Positions 9,300 to 19,125 of a stretch of DNA of 64,000 bases are shown here, piece after piece. Where the stretch lies: assembly GCF_047675955.1 (NCBI RefSeq), contig NC_132923.1, forward strand, positions 87,207,637 through 87,271,636. The letters run 5' to 3'. A program made the position numbers and the translations under genes. Source of the stretch: Chlorocebus sabaeus. Taxonomy: Eukaryota > Chordata > Mammalia > Primates > Cercopithecidae. Positions within the stretch are counted from its first letter, which is position 1, and each line of letters begins with the position of its first letter. The notes beneath the pieces were generated by a model. The model was not told the DNA's origin and made no database searches. It worked only from the letters and a program-made list of their open reading frames with translations.

Positions 9300-10760
9300 C
9301 CCGAAATATCATCATGGAGCCTCTGTTAGAGTGGAAATTTCTGGGGGGCAATAATAAATGGAGTCTGGCTCACAGTGTGTCTGCTGGGTCCGTCAACAAC
9401 CCAGTGGCCATTTGCCCAGTCCTCAAGTATATAATTGAGATCAATATACTTGGCTATTGAAGTAACCTTTACATTAAGTCCTTGGCCCAAGGGGTAAGAA
9501 CTATCATAGTGAGGAAGGAAAACCAAGTGAAAGCTCTTCAATGGGGCTATTTCCCAAGCCAGTTTAAATAAAAAATAAAATCATATCCTGCCATGTTGGG
9601 GGAATGGTTTAGGTTAGTGACACCACTATATTTCTAAAGCAGAAGTCAGAAAACTTTTTATGTAAAGGACCAGATAGTAAATATTTTAGGCCATGAGCCC
9701 TGCTATCTCTGTCATAGCTATTCAATTCTGCCATTGTATTTTGAAAGTTCCTATAGATGATATGTAAATGAATGAAAATGGCTGTGTTCCAATAAAGCTT
9801 TATTTATAAAATCAGGGAATTTATTGGATTTGATTTGCAGGTTGTATTTTGATGATCCCTTTTTAAAAGGATGCAGGTTGGTGGTCTCTACCATATTGCC
9901 ATTTTATTCTCCAGTTTGGCCCTTGAATAAACCAGATGAATCCATAAAATTAAAAACTACGACAAACTCAATAAATTAGTTTTCCTAAATGCAGCTGCTG
10001 AGTCTAATGGGGTATCATTGTTAGAGAAGATTAATAAGGCCTCAGAAACATAGTAGGCCGCCATTGCTTTGTCACAGATACTCTTTTCTATTTATATTTG
10101 TTAAGAGGATCAGTAACAATTGACTTTTACATGGGATAGAAAACAGTATGCATATTCACTTTTGGTTTCAACCCAAGACTATGTTAAGTCTCCTGCCTTC
10201 TGTCACAATATAGTCCAAAGACATCTGGAGTACATTGAATAGAGTGTAATATTGATCCATTACTTCAGTGACATCATGCTGATTGGGTAGGATGGGAAGG
10301 AATCGATTGCTCATCCTGGAGGCTTTTATAAGACCCAGTACATCAGAGGGTAGGAGATAAACCTTTTGAAGATTTAGAGACCCCATCCACTTCATGTAGA
10401 CTTTAGAGGTGCAGTGGTCGGAGGCATGCCCTTCAAAGTAAAAGACAAATAGCTGTATCTTTTTTATTACAAAGAAGGAAGCACAAGATCTGGCAGGCCT
10501 CATTCAGTCTGGAGGTAACATGTTCCATTCCATACATATATGCTCTGGCATATATGCTTGCTTTTACATAAGATTTCCAGCTTTTATTGGGACATGTGGC
10601 AGGTCCAGGTTGTGTGGAAAGTACCCCTGTCCCTTGGGCTATGTAATTTGGAGGACTGTATGTTATTGGAGGTGTCAGTTTTGGGAAAAGATATAATGTG
10701 GAGTTTATGGTGAGTTCCAAAAGGAGAATCACTACATAGGCCACAGAGATTTTAGACCAA
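9300..10760 (+). pseudogene. ERV-L pol: protease end and reverse transcriptase remnant
   Basis: Sense-strand ERV-L pol landmarks are 'aaatggagtctggctcacag', 'cccagtggccatttgcccag' and, at 10258-10287, a stretch reading HYFSDIMLIG. The last corresponds to the catalytic YxDD box of RT, with the first Asp of the pair replaced by Ser. Numerous stops and frameshifts occur, and a MER element (9642-9860) interrupts the domain. The activity would have been RNA-templated DNA synthesis in the viral particle; no function remains. Reverse-strand frames at 9326-9541 and 10168-10744 are shadows. Confidence 0.7.
9642..9860. mobile_element. hAT-Charlie-type non-autonomous MER element in pol
   Basis: Reads 'cagaagtcagaaaactt', 'gtaaaggaccagatagtaaa', 'tattttaggccatgagccc', 'ggctgtgttccaataaagc' and 'gatgatccct'. 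This is a widespread MER DNA transposon with CAG-type ends. The flanks 'ttctaaag' and 'tttaaaag' could be a decayed 8-bp target duplication. I am not sure of the exact MER name. Confidence 0.6.
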
Positions 10761-11010
10761 GACTATACCATTCACGGTAGAGAATTATGTGCCTTTTGAG
10801 AAACAGCTCCTGGCATGTCACTGGACCCTGATAAACATGGAATGCTTTACAAACAGGTATCAAGTGACCATGTATCTGGAACTCTTAATTATGAGCTGGG
10901 TTTTGTTAGACCTACACAGTCATAAAATTGGACAGGCCCAGCACCAGCTTATCTGGGATTGGATATCTGGGATTGAGTTAAAGTGGATCAGAGGTCATAA
11001 GTAACTGCCT
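10761..11010 (+). pseudogene. ERV-L RNase H remnant
   Basis: The frame at 10789-11004 reads MPFEKQLLACHWTL, then MSWVLLDLHSHKIGQAQHQL. That is the RNase H / tether region following RT in ERV-L pol, where the family has a PFEKQLLAC-type motif. Only about 70 residues stay open. Upstream, at 10727-10770, lies the sequence duplicated at 8630-8672. Confidence 0.8.
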
Positions 11011-12130
11011 AAGCAGGTAACCTGAAGTTCTGTTTAATCCAACACAGTTGCATCAGCTCTCCTAATCTAGCTTTCACCTATTGCCTTATGATCTTATCCT
11101 ATATGACCAGGTGAAGGAGGAGCAATAGTCCTGGGCTTAGTTTATGGATAGGTCAGTTCAGTATGTTGCTGAAAGCAAAAAATATATGGTACCTGCATTA
11201 TAGCCATATGCAGGGTGGTTAACAAAATAATGAGAGAAAAACATCATCCTATCAGCCAGGTACTATAAGTGGTATGCCTGGCTATATCTACTTTGTATGA
11301 AATAAAACATAGCCTGAGGTAAGAATGTACATAGATTCCTGGGCAGTGACCAATGGCCAGGCCAATTCGTCAGGAGCCTGAAAGGGGAAAGATTAGAAAC
11401 AAAGAGGTCTGGGGTAAAGGCACATGTGGTTGGATAAATGGGAGTAGGCACACTCAGATTATTTTACTGAGACATATTGGTGTCTCATCTTGTCATTTTT
11501 GCCTACTGCACTATTAGTGCCTCTTCCATGGTAGATGCTTCCTGGAGGGCATTGATACAGATTTAAAAATCTTTTCTTTAAGATAGATTTACAAGAACAA
11601 ACTTATTACCAAGAAGTACTACAATACCACACTGCTGATGACACTATGGTCTTATTCAATAGCATTCCCCATCTTTTTGAGGAAATCTTTATTCACAAAT
11701 ACTCTAGACATCACGAGGCTTCAGAAGTGGCCATGAGCAAGACCACCAAAGAATAGCTTTTTGACTTGTAGCCCTAACCCTAGTGGTTGCTGTTTCCAAC
11801 ATTGGCAACTTCTGACTGTGGTCCTTGAGCAACAGCACATGCTATTGAATAATACCATAGCTTCATCAGAGGATGTAGCATTGTAGTACCTCTTGGTAAT
11901 GTTTTTTTTAGTAAATCTATCTTAGAAAATGATTTGTAAATCTATGTTAATGCTCTCCAGGAAACAACTACCATGGAAGAGGCATTAAATAACCCAGTAG
12001 GCAAAAATACTTTGGCTAGTTGATATCCCCAAGCTTTATTATCACACACCCTGGAACTATAATGATGAGCACATGAATTGAGTAACCATAAGGCACTGTA
12101 TATTTTCTTAACAGAATAGACTCCCACTTA
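11011..12130 (+). pseudogene. ERV-L pol linker and integrase N-terminal region, rearranged
   Basis: Between RNase H and the integrase core. Segments such as 'gggcagtgaccaatggccagg' (11340) and 'catattggtgtctcatctt' (11473) fit the ERV-L sense strand. The stretch 11495-12008 holds a large inverted repeat whose right arm keeps the sense orientation. No long sense frame survives; reverse frames at 11263-11451 and 11942-12127 are shadows. Confidence 0.6.
11495..12008. repeat. Inverted repeat, arms about 170 bp, within ERV-L integrase region
   Basis: Left arm 11495-11667 and right arm about 11838-12008 are reverse complements at roughly 80%, with a spacer of about 170 bp. Anchors: 'ctcttccatggtag' (11521) against 'ctaccatggaagag' (11969); 'agatagatttac' (11581) against 'gtaaatctatct' (11911); 'attcaatagcat' (11654) against 'atgctattgaat' (11839). 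The outer ends share 'atttttgcctac' / 'gtaggcaaaaat'. The right arm matches ERV-L sense sequence, so the left arm looks like an inverted copy. Confidence 0.85.
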
Positions 12131-12639
12131 CCAAAGCTGACCTAGCTATTACTTCCTCTGAATGGCCAACCTGTGACAAATACAGAATAATGCTGAGTTA
12201 CCAATGTGGCACTATTCTTAGAGAAGACCAACTGGCCACTTAGGGATGAATCAACCACATTGAGCTCCTTTCATCCAGGAAGAGTCAGCAGTTCATTCTT
12301 TAGATATCTATTCTAGATATGAGTTTGCCTTTCTTACCTATAGTACCACTATTAAGGTTCTTACGTAATGCCTGCCTTACAGGTATGAAATAGAAAAAAG
12401 CATTTCATGAGGGGACCTACTTCACAGCAATCCAGATGTAAGGATGGGGTCTTGTCACCAGTGGATCCACCGATTGTATTATATGCCATTCCAGCCAGAA
12501 GAAGGTAGCTTCAGGAGCACTGTAACAGCTTTCTAAAGGCACAGCTGAAGAGTCAGTTTGGAGGCAACACTGAAAGAATGGGGTATCATCCTTTAGGAGG
12601 TGGTATATGCAATGCATAAGAGGGCTTTATATAGACTGA
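12131..12639 (+). pseudogene. ERV-L integrase core remnant
   Basis: Sense-strand landmarks are 'caacctgtgacaaatacag', 'tgctgagttaccaatgtggc', 'gaccaactggccactta', 'tcatccaggaagagtcagca' and 'ctagatatgagtttgcc', in the order of the ERV-L integrase core. At the expected first catalytic Asp the sequence reads N-H-I-E (about 12252); the later LDIYS block keeps an Asp. Stops and indels are frequent. The integrase would insert viral DNA into the genome; this copy is dead. Confidence 0.8.
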
Positions 12640-12960
12640 ATTCTAAATAGAAAGAATATATGGATCCAGGAACCAAGAGGTAGAAGCAGGAGTGATGCCA
12701 TACATTAACACTCTCAATAACCTACCAGGAACTTTATGTTTCTGTCCCTGCATTCCCAGGATCTGCAGTTTGAAGTCCTAGTTCATAAAGGGAGTACACT
12801 GTTGTCAGGGGACAGAGCAAGTGTCTCATTGAACTATAACCTATGGCTGCCACCATGGCACTTTGTACTTCTCTCTAGAGACCAGCAGTCTAGAAGAGGA
12901 GCTACCTTGTTGGTGAGGGTAATTGACCCTGATCAGCAGGATGAATAAGTGTAGATTTTA
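12640..12960 (+). pseudogene. ERV-L dUTPase remnant
   Basis: A 70-residue frame at 12736-12948 contains NYNLWLPPWHFVLLSRDQQ and RVIDPDQQDE. This is the part of a dUTPase with the substrate-pocket IDPD-type motif; the Tyr that usually follows is Gln here. In ERV-L the dUTPase gene lies downstream of integrase, exactly as here, which confirms class III ERV-L. Downstream sequence (to 13170) still carries fragments of the C-terminal region, with stops. Confidence 0.8.
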
Positions 12961-13393
12961 CACAGTAGGGTTAGGGAAGAAAATGTGTGGACCCCAAGTG
13001 ATCATCTTGGGCACCTCCTGATACTTCCTTTGGATCACTGTAAATGTAAATGGACATGTGTAGCAACGCTTGTTGGAAAAGGTCTGATTACAAAGAGTTC
13101 AGATCCTTCAAGAATGAAGGTTTGTGCCATAGCCACACCACCAAGTAAGATTACATGATCTCCTGAAGTGATAGTTAAGTAATTTAGAATGAGGGGAATT
13201 TAGAATGCCTACTGGAGGAGAAAAAGGATGGACACCAGTTAGGGCTCCAGGACCAAATGAAGTGGTGAGGAAAGTAATTTGTCTCACTAACTTTCATCTT
13301 CTAAGTTTCTGCTTAGAAATCCACAGGGACCATACAGGACTTGCTCCCTGAACATTTAGAGAAATAGATCTGTAAGGCTGCCTAGGAGTTATA
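12961..13393 (+). pseudogene. ERV-L 3' end before the 3' LTR
   Basis: Continues from the dUTPase remnant to the 3' LTR. No env-like sequence is seen, as expected for ERV-L, which lacks env. No convincing polypurine tract was located. Confidence 0.5.
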
Positions 13394-13527
13394 CTGTGGC
13401 AGTCATAGAAAAGTGCTATTCACATATTGTACTTTGCAAGTATAATGCTTCTTGACAGCCCCACCTGCTTCCCCTCTGGATTTACCACTGTGTTCACACT
13501 GAGCACTCCTTGCAAACTGTTATCATC
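13394..13527 (+). mobile_element. ERV-L 3' LTR, first part
   Basis: Starts 'tgtggcagtcatagaaaag' and is colinear with 6888-7020 of the 5' LTR. It is broken at 13527 by insertion of another LTR. Confidence 0.65.
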
Positions 13528-13572
13528 TGAATTAGTTGGAGTTCTTCAAAGATCCAGAGAGACAAAACCAGT

Positions 13573-13603
13573 GTGTGTGTGTATGTGTATGTGTGTGTGT
13601 GTG
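13573..13603 (+). repeat. (TG)n microsatellite
   Basis: Imperfect TG run in the LTR, at the same relative place as the TA/TG run of 1501-1990. Confidence 0.9.
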
Positions 13604-13880
13604 GACTTGTTAGAAGAATTGGCTCACATGATTATGGAGGAGATGTCTCTTGACAGGCTTTCTGCGAGCTGGACACTCAGGGATGTGGATAGCATAGCAT
13701 GCTCCAAGTTTTAAAGCCTGATAACCAGGGAAGCCAATGGTGTAACTCTCAGTACCAGTCAGTCAGTACCTGAGAACCCAGGAGAGGCTGCTAGTGTAAG
13801 TCTTGGAGTCCAAAGGCCAGACAGGCTGGAATTCTGATGTCCGAGGGCAGAAGAAGAAGGGTGTCCCAGGTCTAGGGGGC

Positions 13881-13890
13881 GGGGGGGGGG

Positions 13891-13937
<47 letters not shown>
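13881..13937 (+). repeat. G-run plus (GA)n microsatellite
   Basis: An uninterrupted G run of about 13 followed by about 22 GA units. A homopurine strand of this kind can form triplex or other non-B structures and is expected to vary in length. The reverse open frame at 13763-13969 is only this low-complexity sequence (poly-SL, poly-P). Confidence 0.95.
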
Positions 13938-13941
<4 letters not shown>

Positions 13942-14160
13942 TTTGCCTTTCCTCTGTCTTTTTGTTCAACTCAGGCCCCTAGCCGTATGAATGATGCTCA
14001 CCCACACTGAGGGTGGATCTTCCCCACTTAGTCCATCAACTCACATGCCAGTCCCCTCTAGAAACACTCTCAGAGATACACCTGGAAATAATACTTTGTC
14101 AGTTTTCTATGTATTCCTCAGTCATGTCAGTTGATACCTAAAATTAATCATCACACCATC

Positions 14161-14400
14161 CAATGACTGAACACTGCAAGGGTACTAATCCTAGTTCATT
14201 TCTCAGAATTGTGCTGTTGTCTGAGAGTCTTAACCAGTCCTCCTTCTTTCCCCACTTTATCTCACAGATATCAGATCTGCATAACAGCCTAAAGGCTTTT
14301 CCTATCTAGTCCTTATTCTTTCCCATTATCCTTCACATTTTCCTCAGTATGTCTCTTGTATTCCATATTGCTGTTTGCTTCTCAGACTCGAACTAACATA
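14161..14400 (+). mobile_element. ERV-L 3' LTR, second part
   Basis: 'ccaatgactgaacactgcaa', 'tctgagagtcttaaccag', 'tctcacagatatcagat' and 'ctttcccattatccttcaca' are colinear with 7025-7260 of the 5' LTR. It completes the LTR interrupted at 13527. The exact 3' edge is uncertain. Confidence 0.6.
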
Positions 14401-14619
14401 ATCAAATAGATATTCAGTAAATGTTCGTGGATATATGGTTAATACCAACATCATAGAACACCTATAATGTTTTCTGATATTCTGAGTCCATTATGGAGCT
14501 TTAAAATTTTTCAGACATTTTTAGGAGTCAGTGTTCTTTTTCATGTAGCCATATGGTTGGTCATACTTGGTTGACATTTCATCCTGGTGATTTGCAAAGA
14601 GCACAACTTTATACTGAGA

Positions 14620-14830
14620 TAGATAGACATGTGTTAGTACTGGCTCCAATATTTATTTCCTCTGAGTTAACAGTGTGACCTTGGACATCACTTTTGGCTT
14701 CAGCTACAAAATACAAATCATATTTATTATACAGGACTGTGATGTACATTAAATGAAATATGCACATATTGTGCCTTGTTGCGCTCTGTAACAGTGAGTG
14801 CTTAATAAATGCCAGTTCTATTTCCAGTAG
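14620..14830 (+). mobile_element. MIR SINE
   Basis: 'acagtgtgaccttggacatca', then 'cttcagctacaaaatacaaat' and 'gagtgcttaataaatg', follow the MIR core and tail order. Confidence 0.6.
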
Positions 14831-16770
14831 TTATAACACATTGCTATCAGGTAGATGGTGTTTTCTGTTATCCTCTAGATGAACACATTGAATAGAGAAG
14901 AATGTTTGAATTCCCTGATTTTGCTGCTTCCTATTCTTTCCTGACATCCATATCCTTGCTGATTATTCTCTGGTGCTGTTTCATATAAATACCTCTACAT
15001 GGTCCTTAAATTCCCCTTTGTTAATAATGGAATTGTACATTACCCCTGCCAAGCAGGCACTTTAAGTAGTAGGGTGTTATTGGGCCATCCTTCCAAGATT
15101 CTACTAGTCATGTGGTAGTCTTCAGGCAACAGAAGAGAAGACATAGATTCTCTTTATTCTGAAAGCTCAGCTCTCTGGAGCCATGTTTATAATGAACTAT
15201 TGGCTTCCTAAGTCTTTGAATAAGATATGATTTGTGCTCCTTGGGGTTCAGTAATAGAAATCTAATGCCTGAACATGTTCAGAAAATTTCAGCAAGCTCC
15301 TACGGGAGCCTCCCCAGGCCTCCTGCAGTGTGCTTCTTTGATAAGCCAACAAGGAGATGAACATCTGCTAACAATTGCTTTACTTTCAGAACTTGCTAAG
15401 AAGAGTTATGTCTTTAGTCTTAATTGTCAAGGAAAGAGGAACAGACACATGAAGATACCTTTCAGGGGATTACTTTCTTATCTGAAGTTCTGGACTCAAC
15501 AGAAAATGGAAGAGAAGGGGTGACAGAGAAGGAAAAAATGGTAACATTTAATAAGTGCTTACTCTGTGCCAATCACCATGTTATCTAATTTAACTTCCAC
15601 ATATGCCTTGATAAGTGGCACTATGATTAATTTAAGCTAAGATATACATAAGGGAGTAGTAGGGGAATAATATAAAGTGTTTTAAAATAAATCTTAAATG
15701 ATGTGACTTACATGGTAAAGGCCATAGTAGCTTAGTGCTAAATGCTTTGAAGGGTTTGAAGGGAAATGGAAAGAGAGTGTATTTAGTGTCAGATGTTATT
15801 GATACTGGCTGTAAGGGACTGAACCTTAAAGGAAGAATATTTGTGCCTAGGAAAATTTATCAGACCCTCCTATGTGAACACAGGAGACCAGATCACAACA
15901 CCAAAGTCATTATAGAGTTTCTTTATGTGGGTTATAAACTAATAGGGAAAAAAATCTCATCTCTGCTATGTCATGACCGAAGGCAAGTCTGAAGTTAAGA
16001 TTAGGCTTACATAAACATTAAAGAAAACCAAAACAATAGTTGCTTTAGAAAACATAAAGAATTTTTTTCTCACATGAAGAAAGGTCTAGATGCATGTAGT
16101 TCTAGACATGTGTCGCTTCATGAAGTCATCAAAGATTTAGGCTCCTTCTGTTTTTCTGATCTACTATCCATAGCTCTTGACTCTACCCTCAAAGGTCATT
16201 TCATAGTTTAAAGGTGGATGTAGCAGTGCCAGCTATTCTGTTCCACTATCAGGTAGCAGGAAGGAGAAAGAAAAGAAGAAAGGTGAAGGGCACACCTTCC
16301 AACTGAGTCAGCTGCCTTTACAGATATTTTAGCTAGAAATTTTACCAAGTGACTTCCTCTTACATTTGATTGGCCACCACAATTTGGGAAATAGAGTTGT
16401 TTTGTATTTTAGCTGTACACAAGCTACACTCAACAGATTCAGTGCTGTGTTACTAAAGAAGAAGAGGAGATATTCAACAGGCAATTAGAAGTCTCTTGCA
16501 GCAGACATTAGTTTGCCTCTTAAGATCCCTGTCAGCCTTTTAATTTTATGATTAAGAAATAATATGAGCTAACACATTTCAGCATTTATTATGTGCCAGG
16601 CATGGTGCTAAATGCTTTGAAGGGTTTTAATTTAATACAATAACCACAATTACCTTATAAAGGGGTATTGTTTCCCTTCAAAGAAGGAATATTCAACATA
16701 TACTTACTGAGTGTTAAAAATGATGGTGATGATGGTGATTATGATGATGATAATAATAATTTAAAATGTC
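14831..16770. other. Unique DNA with short MIR relics
   Basis: Antisense MIR tails are visible at about 15540-15625 ('ataagtgcttactctgtgcc') and 16570-16690 ('atttattatgtgccaggcat'). Frames at 15275-15523 (82 aa) and 15735-15992 (85 aa) show no family signature and look accidental. A 23-bp identical repeat occurs at 15735-15757 and 16605-16627. Confidence 0.5.
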
Positions 16771-17060
16771 TCACATTTATTGAATGCTTATGGTATAGTT
16801 GTTACTGTGCTAAGGGCTTTTAATTCTATGCACACCTCACATCACATGTATACACACATTCTCTCTCTCTCGCTCTCTCATCAAAACTATGTGAAGTAAA
16901 AGTTTTATTCTCATTCTACAGATGAGAAAAATGGGACCCCAGCCATGTGAGTAACTTGCCCAAAAGTCCACAGCTAGTCAGTGGCAGAGCCAAGACTATC
17001 ATTAAGCCTATCTCATGGCAAAGCTCTTTCTTTTAACCATTATGTTGTACTTTAGGACCT
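16770..17060 (-). mobile_element. MIR SINE, antisense
   Basis: 'tctcattctacagatgagaaa', 'gagtaacttgcccaaaagtcc' and 'cacagctagtcagtggcagag' are the MIR core in reverse orientation. It holds a short CT-rich run at 16861-16880 and ends before the AluY. Confidence 0.75.
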
Positions 17061-17095
17061 GCACAAGGGATATGGTGTTTAAAAGTGGTAGTCCT

Positions 17096-17387
17096 GGCCT
17101 GGCGCGGTGGCTCAAGCCTGTAATCCCAGCAGTTTGGGAGGCCGAGACGGGCGGATCACGAGGTCAGGAGATCGAGACCATCCTGGCTAACACGGTGAAA
17201 CCCCGTCTCTACTAAAAAATACAAAAAAACTAGCCGGGCGTGCCTGTAGTCCCAGCTACTCAGGAGGCTGAGGCAGGAGAATGGCGTGAACCCGGGAGGC
17301 GGAGCTTGCAGTGAGCCGAGATTGCGCCACTGCACTCCAGCCTGGGCAACAGAGCGAGACTCCGTCTCAAAAAAAAAAAAAAAAAAA
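17096..17387 (+). mobile_element. AluY, Old World monkey type, with internal deletion
   Basis: Starts 'ggcctggcgcggtggctcaa' and carries 'gacgggcggatcacgaggtc' and 'ctaaaaaatacaaaa', typical of monkey AluY. About 12 bp are missing from the middle ('agccgggcgtgcctgtagtc'). A 15-bp target duplication with one mismatch lies at 17081-17095 and 17388-17402. Low divergence from the AluY pattern implies a fairly recent insertion. Confidence 0.94.
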
Positions 17388-17402
17388 AAAAGTGATAGTC
17401 CT

Positions 17403-18960
17403 AGTCCTTGACCTTGAGGAGCTCACAGTCCAGCCAATTGACACTTACATAATCTATATCGTATAAACAATTGCATTCTCTTTGCACAACACTATATTTT
17501 TGGTTTGTCAGATTGTAATGAGACCACAGAATTTAACTGGAATGTTCAAGGGAAATGGATATAGATACCAGAGGAAAGACTACCAGAATAACAATATGAC
17601 TTATAGAATCAAACTTGACATTATTTCAGCAAGCCACATCATAAGTAAAATAAATCCTTCACATCCTGGAGGTTCAATGGGACTTGGATCTAGCAATAGT
17701 TCTAGATTTATTAGTAGCAATTTCTTGAGTCTTTTCCATTCAGGATACAGATAGTTTGATGAGAATGTGACAGATGGAGAAAGAGTATAAAGGACTGAAG
17801 AGTACAGTAATATGCCTTTTATTAGTTTCCAAATCTCTGTCCTTTTGGCAGTCAATTACTAACAGAGACAGGAGAAGGAATTCTGTGGAGTCAAACAGAA
17901 ACTGTGAAATCCACACACAGATTGTATCATACTGCGGAGTGGTTAATGTTCCCTGACATGTAGGAAAGGCAAATGTGGTGCCCCCAGAAGCTTGGGGACG
18001 ACTGCCTATGTAAAAAGTAAATTAGAGGTTCCTCTTCAAAGACTTTCTTCCCCATCTAATTAGGAATAAATAGTAACTTCTCTTAGAAGCAAAATTTATT
18101 CAAAGACCTGTGCTAACATTCTTAATTATCTGCTAGCTGTAATAAAGAAATCAATGTACTTTATGTTCTTAGTTCCCACAATTTAACCTAAATATTTGCC
18201 CTGGCATGCTTATACTGGTCCAAGCAAGCATTAGGACATAGCCTGTTCCTCTTCCTTATTTGAAGGTGTTTTTACCTTTCTCAGCATTCCACAAGTTACT
18301 TCCTCCTTCCTTTGTTCTCCTCTGCCTTTGCCTCTTTTAAAAAGTTCTAAGTTGGTAGCCAGTCGGGACAAATACAGAATGTGAGGTCCCATTCCAGCTA
18401 GTGGAAACTGGACTCAGCAGTAGGGTGAACGCATCAGGTTATAAATGACCTTGTCTCCTTTGTTGGGTGTACTCTTGTGGCAAAACTGCTGGCGAGTGTA
18501 CCCTTTCTGCAGAAAGTAAAAATGACCTTGCTGAGGAAATTAAATTTGTGTTCAAGTACTATTTCTTTACAGCACCAAGGAACAAGCATTTCTAACACCT
18601 AGATAAAAGAAGTGAAAAAATTGTGTCATTCTGGCGTGGCATGGGGTGCTTTAGGAATAGACAACATTCATATAAATGTTACTGCAAACATGTCATTTTG
18701 GTGCTAGAGCACTAGCTTTGTAGGCTGTAAAATAATTGGTTGTCCAAACTATTAATAATATATCTAAATAATATTGTAATTACCTACAAAGTTTTGGCTT
18801 AATGCTATAACTCTGATACAAAAAATAACTTAATCAAGTAATTTTGAAAGAAAAAAATGGTTGATTTGGTTACATAAAATTAAAAATATTTAAATTATCC
18901 TTAGCACATGTACTTTCTACTATTAAATTTTAGGGAGAAGGGATCTAATATTGACCTGTT
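17403..18960. other. Unique DNA, nothing recognised
   Basis: No RNA gene or repeat family recognised. Frames at 17482-17956 are short, overlap on both strands and lack family signatures. Confidence 0.55.
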
Positions 18961-18961
18961 A

Positions 18962-19125
18962 TTCAACAGGCACTTGACTGGGTGATTTATATTTATTATT
19001 TTGTTTAATCCTTGCACTGTATGATAGGGTAGTTATTTTCCTCATATATAGGTGTGAAAAGTGAACCTGAACAAACTTTTCCTTTTCCCAGGTTATATAC
19101 AGTAATGTAATTCAAAACCTTGGTC
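18962..19125 (-). mobile_element. MIR SINE, antisense, cut by an L1 insertion
   Basis: 'ttattttgtttaatccttgcac', 'gggtagttattttcctcat' and 'ttcccaggttatatacag' resemble antisense MIR. The L1 target duplication starts within it at 19113. Confidence 0.5.

Larger units (their letters stand above)
13528..14155 (+). mobile_element. ERVL-type LTR (MLT2-like) inserted in the 3' LTR
   Basis: Begins 'tgaattagttggagttcttc' and ends 'aattaatcatcaca'. Inside are 'ttggctcacatgattatgga', 'gatgtccgagggcaga' and 'aaacactctcagagatacacc', in the MLT2 LTR order. It splits the host LTR, which resumes at 14161. The flanking 5-mers 'tcatc' (13523-13527) and 'ccatc' (14156-14160) fit a 5-bp ERVL target duplication with one mismatch. 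Confidence 0.75.

Noticed and set aside
15275..15992. Two forward frames (82 and 85 codons) as candidate small genes
   Set aside because: No family signature, no splice context that I can support, and lengths expected by chance in unique AT-rich DNA.
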